NCBI GenBank assembly: GCA_024102975.1
Contig: JAGFJD010000101.1
Span: forward strand, 1-40,325
Length of the DNA stretch: 40,325 nucleotides
Direction: 5' to 3'
DNA from: Phaeodactylibacter sp.
Lineage (GTDB): Bacteria > Bacteroidota > Bacteroidia > Chitinophagales > Saprospiraceae
This document shows positions 35,301 through 40,325 of the stretch, piece by piece (positions within the stretch are counted from its first letter, which is position 1; every line of letters begins with the position of its first letter). The notes under the pieces were generated by a model that saw only the letters and a program-made list of their open reading frames with translations, searched no databases and was not told where the DNA came from. The position numbers and the translations under genes are program-made.

Positions 35301-35643
35301 AGCCTTTCTCCAGGATGACATCTCCGTAGAGGTTGATCACCATCCACTGCCCCTGGTCCATGACGGCGACCAGGGTGGAGTCCAGGACTTTTATGTCGTC
35401 GTACTTTGGAGGGACGAGCTCGCGGCCGCCTTCGGCAAGAAGGCCTACCTGGCCGTTCCGCTGCATGGCCGCGTAACCGAAACGCTTGAATTCGCCAATA
35501 GCATCGTATTCCGGCGACAGGACGACCGTGCCGTCGCTATTGATCAACCCCCACTTTTTATCGACTTTGATCGGGAAGTACCGTTGTGCGGACAGGCCAG
35601 ACCAGAAAAGCACCGTGAATACCAGTATCCAATACCTGCACAT
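32311..35643 (-). CDS. Exported WG-repeat protein, 1110 residues
   Basis: A signal peptide (MCRYWILVFTVLFWSGLSAQ) is followed by about 25 WG-type repeats along the whole length. Each is centred on motifs such as KKWGLINSDG, GKWGLTDKFG, NDWGFIDKQG, DGYGFIDTAG and GKWGIINQKG, separated by an Ile/Pro-rich strand (for example VIPCRFREVQNF). WG repeats form beta structures used as binding surfaces; the ligand is unknown. No T9SS sorting domain is seen at the C-terminus, which ends inside a repeat (EGHWVWDLRK), so the protein may stay in the periplasm. It is transcribed divergently from topA. Confidence 0.93.
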   Translation of the reverse strand: MCRYWILVFTVLFWSGLSAQRYFPIKVDKKWGLINSDGTVVLSPEYDAIGEFKRFGYAAMQRNGQVGLLAEGGRELVPPKYDDIKVLDSTLVAVMDQGQWMVINLYGDVILEKGYQRVEVWNGFYLAYMKDGKWGLTDKFGNKLAEPAYDDIQSEGGQFFITTRAGLLGLLSGTGREILPNEANEIRFFSDSLFFYRSGNQWGAIDFYGIRVIPAEYGAFSRISDNFIKLSRNDKHFVYSIPCSRIISDGNFDNYYSFSKRYVITKERRQLGLLDWCGNQVLPPVYNEIQAYDKQLFRVNYQGQWGVVKAGGAPVIPFEYEYIAPLRARACIVKKDGRFGIVNALGEQVAPPVYHRIELDGQQARAYRRQAGGEGEALTLLRLDEDGRLRDTSNFRKHFTVNISGNSSNGGPAGESSANDYLLDRFEWFYSPKEDRWGLRRLEDGEAQIEPKFHTVQVERSLGFTLVGIEKSERYEFERTTFRFDIAYGLVNNALGLLVTEMDFWDVRFDDFRQGYPVARCIFSNGRHGLVDSIGRIVRRDMAYLGDFVNGAARFSFAGRLSGSIKPSHSLCKLRTYLNGLATTSIMLDYTQYDQLFRQDASLTCEDCEWGYIDTTGQVIVPPQYTFAEDFVHDVGIVECHGKWGMVNRKADVIIPCRYDGVQFLENTGNKIVRVYISEPKYGLIDTLGQLTVSAVYDEIGSFREGRLAVRRNGLWGFVDRDGLEVIPCRFREVQNFSDGLAAAKLGNDWGFIDKQGNMELDFRYRRAGNFRNGLAWVYGEAGTGYINKEGVYVIPPRFDRGFDFNQGVARVVVDNQYGLIDTLGRFVQRPRYIEIQEFNEHGLAVVRYGNNNVRYGLVGRNGELINNLNLREIHPFSEGLAAVKYKDGYGFIDTAGRLAIPDVYSRVSSFSEGLAAVQKDGACGYINAKGEVVIPLEYSKCLDFNGGKAVVYKGIRKAGLVDRSGNLLIEPSVDRMLGFQEGRGLVRDEKYRFYYITEQAHLYDGYYEKATEFKHGVAVVQVDGKWGIINQKGMELIPPKYDKIESFEEGYAKVRIQGFNGLASLNGDLIVQPDYEYISYAGDGLFRVEQGDKIGYFDMEGHWVWDLRK

Positions 35644-35760
35644 AGGATTATTTACAAATTAGGGGAAGAAAAGTCCTTATCTTAACGCAAATCGGAACCG
35701 ATAAATTATTTTACTATAGGTTACTCCGCATTTTGCCCGGCAGGGGCCGAAAAACCGGCA

Positions 35761-35768
35761 CAAATTTA
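35761..35768 (-). promoter_or_regulatory. -7 box for the WG-repeat gene
   Basis: The minus strand reads TAAATTTG, an exact match to TAnnTTTG, about 118 bases before the start codon. No clear -33 element is seen. The 494-base divergent gap 35644-36137 otherwise contains only topA promoters and a small CGGCAC/GTGCCG inverted repeat near 35974-35999. Confidence 0.4.
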
Positions 35769-35956
35769 CAAAAAAATGGCTGCGGGAAAACTTATTATCA
35801 TAAAATTTATATGAAATAAATGTTAAAGTGTGCGCCGTGCTTTGTTGTAACAAATTGATAATCAAGGCGAAAATGTTTTCTTATGGAAGATGAGGCCTAA
35901 AACAGGCCCGGACGCAAGGGGGGGCGGCTGTCCTGGACAGTATCGGGAAGATAGCA

Positions 35957-35964
35957 TATATTTG
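35957..35964 (+). promoter_or_regulatory. Possible distal topA promoter -7 box
   Basis: TATATTTG matches TAnnTTTG, about 170 bases before topA. No TTG is found at the -33 position, so it is the weaker of the two candidates. Confidence 0.4.
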
Positions 35965-36005
35965 TGCACTCATCGGCACGAAAATGCAGTAAAGTGCCGG
36001 AAGCA

Positions 36006-36034
36006 TTGAACAAACCGCAAAATTAATACATTTG
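36006..36034 (+). promoter_or_regulatory. topA promoter
   Basis: TTG at 36006-36008 and TACATTTG at 36027-36034, 18 bases apart, closely fit the Bacteroidota -33/-7 pattern. The leader would be about 100 bases long. Confidence 0.65.
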
Positions 36035-36137
36035 CATTTTTCGAAGGGCAAATGCTGAAAAGTGAATCAAAGTGAGGATTCCTGCGTTATTTGCCGGTAG
36101 TTGCCCTTTATCATTTCAGAAAAAATTAGTCTGACAT

Positions 36138-38675
36138 ATGCCAAAGAACCTGCTTATTGTCGAGTCGCCGGCCAAGGCGAAAACGATCGAAAAACTTTTA
36201 GGAAAAGATTTTACCGTCAAATCGAGCTTCGGCCATGTTCGGGACCTTGAGAAGAGCGAGGGGGCCGTTGATGTGGAAAACAACTTCAAACCCAGGTACG
36301 TCGTCTCTCCGGAAAAGAAGAAAGTAGTCAAGGAACTGAAAGACTGGGTCAAGAAGGTAGATGAAGTGTGGCTGGCCACCGATGAAGACCGCGAGGGGGA
36401 AGCCATCTCCTGGCACCTTTGCCAGGTGCTGGGCCTGGATGAAGGCAATACCAAGCGCATTGTCTTCCGGGAGATCACCAGGCCCGCCATTCAGAATGCC
36501 GTTCAGAACCCCCGCAAGCTGGACGTCAACCTGGTCAACGCCCAGCAGGCCCGACGGGTGCTGGACCGGCTGGTGGGATACGAACTTTCGGGCATCCTCT
36601 GGCGCAAGATCAAGGGCAAGCTCTCTGCCGGCCGGGTGCAGTCGGTAGCCGTCAAACTCATCGTCGAGCGGGAGCGGGAGATCATCAACTTTGAGCCTTC
36701 TCCCTTCTTCCGGATTTATGCCATCTTCGACGTGAAGAACGAGCAGGGAAAGGCCGTGCAGCTCAAGGCGGAAAGCCCGGCGCGCTACGATACGGAAAAA
36801 GACGCGCAGGCGTTCCTGGAAAGCTGCCGGGATGCCGTTTTCCGGATCGACGATATCGACGTGAAGCCGCTGAAGCGCCGCCCCACCGCGCCGTTTACCA
36901 CCTCGACCCTGCAGCAGGAAGCCAGCCGGAAGCTGGGCTTTTCGGTGCAGCGCACCATGTCGGTGGCCCAGCGCCTCTACGAAGCCGGGCACATTACTTA
37001 TATGCGTACCGACTCCACGGCGCTGAGCGAAACGGCGCTGGCCAGCATTGCCCGGGAGATCGAGGCGAGTTTCGGGAAGAATTACGTCAAGACCCGCCGC
37101 TACAAAAGCAAATCCGCCGGCGCCCAGGAAGCCCACGAGGCCATCCGCCCTACTTACATCGAACGCCAGTCGGTGACGACGAACCGCGACGAACAGCGCC
37201 TCTACGAGCTGATCTGGAAAAGGGCCATCGCCTCACAGATGGCGGACGCTGTGGTGGAAAAAACCATCGTGAAGATCGGCGTGTCCACCCTGCCCGACGC
37301 TTACCTCAAAGCCGAGGGCGAAGTGCTGAAATTTGACGGCTTCCTCAAAGTTTACCTGGAATCCACAGATGACGAAGAGGAGGAAGAGGCCAAAGGCATG
37401 CTGCCGCCCCTGAAGGTGGGCCAGGAACTCAACCTCGACAACATGACTGCCATCGAGCGATTCACCCGCCCGCCCGCCCGCTACACCGAAGCCGGGCTGG
37501 TCAAACAACTGGAAGAGCTGGGCATCGGCCGCCCCTCTACCTACGCCCCTACGATCAGCAAGATCATGGAGGAGGGCAGGGGGTACATCGTCAAGGAAAG
37601 CCGCGACGGGGAAGACCGGGAATACCTCCTGCTGACCCTCAGCAAAAAGGGCGATATCCGCAAAGAGAAAAAAACCGAGATCACCGGGGCGGTTAAAAAC
37701 CGGCTCTTTCCCACCGACATGGGCATTACGGTCAGCGATTTCCTCAGCGAACACTTCCAGGAAATCATGGACTACGGCTTCACCGCCGACATCGAAAAGG
37801 AGTTCGACGTGATCGCCGAAGGAGGGAGGCAGTGGACTTCCATGCTGAAGGCCTTCTACGGCCCCTTCCACGAAACCGTGGAGAAAACCCTGGCCAATGC
37901 CGAGCGCCCCACCCGGGAACGCATCCTGGGCAGAGACCCGGAGACCGGCCGCACCGTCCTGACCCGCATGACCCGCCTGGGGCCGGTAGTGCAGATCGGC
38001 GCTCCGGATGAACTGGACGAAGAGGAAAAGCCCAAATACGCCAACCTGCAGCCCGGCCAGTCGATGGAAACCATCACCTACGACGAGGCGATGAAGCTGT
38101 TCGCCCTGCCCAAAGACCTGGGGAAGTTCGAAGGGGAGGAGGTGAGCGTGGGCGTCGGCCGCTACGGCCCCTACGTCCGCTACGGCGATAAGTACGTATC
38201 TATACCGCGGGGCGAAGACCCGCTGGACGTATCCCTGGAGCGGGCCGTCGAGCTGATCCGCGCCAAACAGAAGGAGGACGCCCCGGTGGGCACCTACAAA
38301 GGCCATCCCATCACCAAGGGCAAAGGGCGCTTCGGGCCCTACCTCAAATGGAACGACCTGTTCGTCAACGTCCCCCGAAAATACAACCTCGATACCATCA
38401 CCCTGGAGGAAATGCACGAGCTGATCGGGAAAAAGGTGGAAAAGGAGGCCAACCGCTATATCCACAAATGGGACGACGAGAAGATTTCCGTGGAAAACGG
38501 CCGCTGGGGGCCCTACATCCGATTCAAAAAGAAAAACATCAAATTCCCCAAGGTGGACGGCAAAAAGGTCGACGCCGAAACAGCGAAAGAGATGACCCTG
38601 GAACAGATCAAGGAGTTCATCGAGCTGGAAGTGCCGGGGGCGTTCAGCCAGGGGAAAAAGAAGGTGAAAAAATGA
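36138..38675 (+). CDS. topA: DNA topoisomerase I
   Basis: An 845-residue type IA topoisomerase that relaxes negative supercoils. The Toprim domain starts with LLIVESPAKAKTIEK (Glu9) and has TDEDREGEAISWHL at 81-94. The DNA-cleaving Tyr288 lies in GHITYMRTDST, followed by AHEAIRPT. In place of zinc ribbons the C-terminus carries repeated GRxGPY modules (GRYGPYVRYGDKYV, GRFGPYLKWNDLFV, GRWGPYIRFKKKN) and a Lys-rich end. Such a zinc-free tail is common in Bacteroidota. Its stop overlaps the start of a sulfotransferase-like gene. Confidence 0.98.
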   Translation: MPKNLLIVESPAKAKTIEKLLGKDFTVKSSFGHVRDLEKSEGAVDVENNFKPRYVVSPEKKKVVKELKDWVKKVDEVWLATDEDREGEAISWHLCQVLGLDEGNTKRIVFREITRPAIQNAVQNPRKLDVNLVNAQQARRVLDRLVGYELSGILWRKIKGKLSAGRVQSVAVKLIVEREREIINFEPSPFFRIYAIFDVKNEQGKAVQLKAESPARYDTEKDAQAFLESCRDAVFRIDDIDVKPLKRRPTAPFTTSTLQQEASRKLGFSVQRTMSVAQRLYEAGHITYMRTDSTALSETALASIAREIEASFGKNYVKTRRYKSKSAGAQEAHEAIRPTYIERQSVTTNRDEQRLYELIWKRAIASQMADAVVEKTIVKIGVSTLPDAYLKAEGEVLKFDGFLKVYLESTDDEEEEEAKGMLPPLKVGQELNLDNMTAIERFTRPPARYTEAGLVKQLEELGIGRPSTYAPTISKIMEEGRGYIVKESRDGEDREYLLLTLSKKGDIRKEKKTEITGAVKNRLFPTDMGITVSDFLSEHFQEIMDYGFTADIEKEFDVIAEGGRQWTSMLKAFYGPFHETVEKTLANAERPTRERILGRDPETGRTVLTRMTRLGPVVQIGAPDELDEEEKPKYANLQPGQSMETITYDEAMKLFALPKDLGKFEGEEVSVGVGRYGPYVRYGDKYVSIPRGEDPLDVSLERAVELIRAKQKEDAPVGTYKGHPITKGKGRFGPYLKWNDLFVNVPRKYNLDTITLEEMHELIGKKVEKEANRYIHKWDDEKISVENGRWGPYIRFKKKNIKFPKVDGKKVDAETAKEMTLEQIKEFIELEVPGAFSQGKKKVKK

Positions 38676-39532
38676 GCGGCAGGCAAAGAAAGGGCGGGCA
38701 GGAACACCCGGACTCCCCCGAAATTTACTTCCATGTCGGCCTCGGCAAGGTGGCTTCCACCTACCTGCAGCACCGCTTCTTCCCCAGGCTGAAGGGCATC
38801 CACTATATTAAAAGTACGCGCTACCGCCGCAGCCCGCAGATCATCAGGGAGACGAATTACGACAAATATTTCATCTCCCGCGAGTTCGACCAGCAACTGG
38901 AAGATGAGGTGAGGTGGTTCTCCTCCTTTCATCCCCACGCCCGCCCCATCATCATCTTCCGGCGGCACGACGGCTGGATCGCCTCCCAGTACCGCCGCTA
39001 CGTCAAAAACGGCGGCTACCTGCCCTTCAGCCGGTTCTTCGACGTCGAGAACGACGAGGGCCTGTGGAAGGTCAGGCACGCTACCTTCTACACCAACCTG
39101 GAGGTGCTGGAGCATTACTTCGGCTCCAAACCGCTGGTGCTTTTTCACGACGAACTGAAAGAGGACTCCTGGGCGTTTTTCGACAAGATCGCCAGCTTCT
39201 GCGGCGTTACCTACAACCGGGCCGACATCTCCCTGGCGCCCGTGCACCGATCCTACAGCGAGAAGCAACTGCGCCTCATGCGCTCCCTGGCGCGCAACGT
39301 CTTTGGAGAGAAGCAACCGGAATTTTCGAAACAGCCCGTCCTCCACTGGCTGCAGCGGCGGGGCCGGCTGCTGGCCTGTTACGCTATCCTCTACCCGGCC
39401 CAGCTGGCGCCGGCCTTCGTGGTGCCGGAAGAAGAACTGACGCCAAAGGAGGAACTGCTGCGGATCCGGGCGTTTTTTGAGGAGGACTGGGCCAGGCTGC
39501 AAAGGTATGCGGCGGAAAATAACCCGGGGTGA
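38672..39532 (+). CDS. Sulfotransferase-like protein
   Basis: 286 residues from ATG 38672, which overlaps the topA stop as ATGA. A longer open frame into topA is only an overlap shadow. The N-terminal loop HVGLGKVASTYLQHRFF fits the 5'-phosphosulfate-binding P-loop of PAPS-dependent sulfotransferases. IIIFRRHDGWIASQYRRYVK fits the 3'-phosphate-binding strand and helix. The soluble fold has no membrane helix. The acceptor is unknown; sulfation of a surface glycan or lipid is a reasonable guess. Sharing a transcript with topA is unexpected. Confidence 0.82.
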   Translation: MSGRQRKGGQEHPDSPEIYFHVGLGKVASTYLQHRFFPRLKGIHYIKSTRYRRSPQIIRETNYDKYFISREFDQQLEDEVRWFSSFHPHARPIIIFRRHDGWIASQYRRYVKNGGYLPFSRFFDVENDEGLWKVRHATFYTNLEVLEHYFGSKPLVLFHDELKEDSWAFFDKIASFCGVTYNRADISLAPVHRSYSEKQLRLMRSLARNVFGEKQPEFSKQPVLHWLQRRGRLLACYAILYPAQLAPAFVVPEEELTPKEELLRIRAFFEEDWARLQRYAAENNPG

Positions 39533-39597
39533 TCGCCAAAGCTTGCCGGGGATTTCGGGCGCTGTTCGGAATTCGCTGTTTTTACCCGGAAGAGCGA

Positions 39598-39615
39598 TCC
39601 CGATAGCTGTCGGGA
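39598..39615. repeat. TCCCGATAGCTGTCGGGA palindrome
   Basis: TCCCGA and TCGGGA arms surround TAGCTG, 65 bases after the sulfotransferase stop. It resembles a short palindrome I recall as frequent between genes in Bacteroidota. There is no T-run. Confidence 0.5.
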
Positions 39616-39739
39616 AGATCAGCAATTTCTCATATAGAACTCGCACGTTTTGCCACGTGCATACCTTACAGGAGAAACTGCTGCGCTTATTTGAACAATC
39701 CAAACACTTCCGAGTCCGGAGTTCGCCTCCCCCAACCCC

Positions 39740-40059
39740 CATGCGCATCAGGTTATGAAATTAACAAATGCGATTTTTATAACATGCCAGCCTTCCACCC
39801 ACCCTGCCAGGGATCGTTGCTACAGGCTGGCAAAGCGGCGGCAGCCCGGCTTTGCAGTACCGCCAGGAGGCTCTTCGCCCAGCTGCCAGGGCTTCTCCCC
39901 TCACATGTTTGCGAAGCCCTGTTGCCTGCCCTATGTGCTCTGTGTACCCTATGTGGTTCAAAAGCAATGGGCCGCAGGTTTTTTTATCGGATATGGCACA
40001 TAGGAGGTTTCGCATAAGCCAGCAGCCACCTGCGTTAACATTTCAACCTGATGCGCATG
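39740..40059. mobile_element. 320-bp structured element with terminal inverted repeats
   Basis: CATGCGCATCAGGTT (39740-39754) is the exact reverse complement of AACCTGATGCGCATG (40045-40059), and similarity continues inward with small indels. Inside lie perfect stems that do not cross one another: TGCCAGCC/GGCTGGCA (39785-39792 with 39825-39832), CAGGGCTTC/GAAGCCCTG (39887-39895 with 39913-39921) and CCTATGTGC/GCACATAGG (39930-39938 with 39996-40004). An alternative GCAAAGC/GCTTTGC pair lies at 39830-39855. No ORF of any quality is present. It could be a MITE-like non-autonomous element or a structured RNA. CCCCCAACCCC borders it on both sides. Confidence 0.5.
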
Positions 40060-40325
40060 CCCCCAACCCCCAACCCCAAAACCCCCCCCCCAAACCCCAA
40101 CCCCCAACCCCCAAAACCCAAAACCCAAACCCCAAAACCCAAACCCCAAAACACAAAACCCAAAACCCAAAACCCCACACCCAAACCCCCAAACCCAAAA
40201 ACCACACCACCAACACCCAAACCCAACCCCCACCCCCCACCTCCCACACCCTCCACCCGACCAGCCTCACCACAACGATACCCCCCCACACACCACCCAC
40301 CACATCACACCAACCACCCTCACAC
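40060..40325. repeat. C/A-rich low-complexity end of contig
   Basis: Irregular runs of CCCCAA and CCCAAAA, becoming more random CA/CC text toward the end, with no fixed period. ORFs on the minus strand are Gly/Trp/Val-rich shadows. The loss of regularity toward 40325 looks like low-quality consensus at a contig end, though a real simple repeat may lie at its base. Confidence 0.8.

Noticed and set aside
34282..35685. 467-codon plus-strand ORF opposite the WG-repeat gene
   Set aside because: Val/Ala/Asp-rich mirror of WG repeats; no signal peptide or motif.
40060..40200. Telomere-like CCCCAAAA repeats
   Set aside because: No constant unit, and all other evidence is bacterial; more likely a simple repeat or assembly artefact.
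40035..40303. Gly/Trp/Val-rich minus-strand ORFs at the right end
   Set aside because: They arise from low-complexity C/A-rich DNA.

Overview
The window looks like a contig-end piece of a Bacteroidota chromosome, most likely from the Saprospiria (Lewinella/Phaeodactylibacter type). This assignment is inference. The supporting signs are a hybrid two-component/AraC regulator, a secreted protein with a type IX secretion (T9SS) C-terminal domain, WG-repeat, reg_prop and LytTR families, a Bacteroidota-type topoisomerase I tail, and several promoters with the TAnnTTTG -7 box. Ribosome-binding sites are weak throughout, and the third-codon GC bias is strong enough to create long antisense shadow ORFs.

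Layout. 1-1265: the 3' end of a hybrid two-component regulator, then a direct-repeat operator candidate and a structured, terminator-ended RNA candidate. 1266-1949: a membrane protein with a PD-(D/E)XK nuclease-like motif. 2037-7370 (minus strand): an ArsR-like repressor, a T9SS-exported PKD/YCF48-type protein, a four-helix membrane LytTR regulator, a small barrel-like protein and a lipoprotein serine hydrolase. Inverted repeats with shared sequence lie in front of several of these. 7744-11101: pgi, an SPFH/band-7 lipoprotein and a probable gene fragment. 11102-12612: a decayed zone with a sensor-kinase pseudogene and several repeat families. 12613-14457: a large exported protein of unknown function. 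14605-17725: envelope sugar genes (GT4 glycosyltransferase, membrane protein, gmhA, gmhB), with a 10-bp tandem repeat in front of gmhB.

17818-22514: a double-SPOR protein, two small membrane proteins, a fused trehalose-6-phosphate synthase/phosphatase and a CBS-pair protein. 22682-26155 (minus strand): hemL, a sensor kinase overlapping it by one base, an OmpR-type regulator and a tiny ORF. 26156-28339: purB, flanked by a roughly 75-bp inverted repeat and by ACAGGAT-type repeats. 28339-32096: aminopeptidase P, kdsC (apparently leaderless), a UbiA-family prenyltransferase and maf. 32311-35643: a 1110-residue WG-repeat protein. 36138-39532: topA with a sulfotransferase-like gene overlapping its stop codon. 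39533-40325: no gene. This last part holds a 320-bp element with long terminal inverted repeats and internal hairpins, then C/A-rich low-complexity sequence running to the end.

How the genes fit together. gmhA, gmhB, kdsC, the GT4 enzyme and perhaps the sulfotransferase point to lipopolysaccharide or other surface glycan synthesis. pgi, OtsAB, purB, hemL, maf and topA are housekeeping. The most system-like block is 2037-7370, where a membrane-bound LytTR regulator sits among exported proteins and shares a sequence motif with the site in front of the T9SS gene. The non-coding DNA is unusually repeat-rich, with at least six repeat families.
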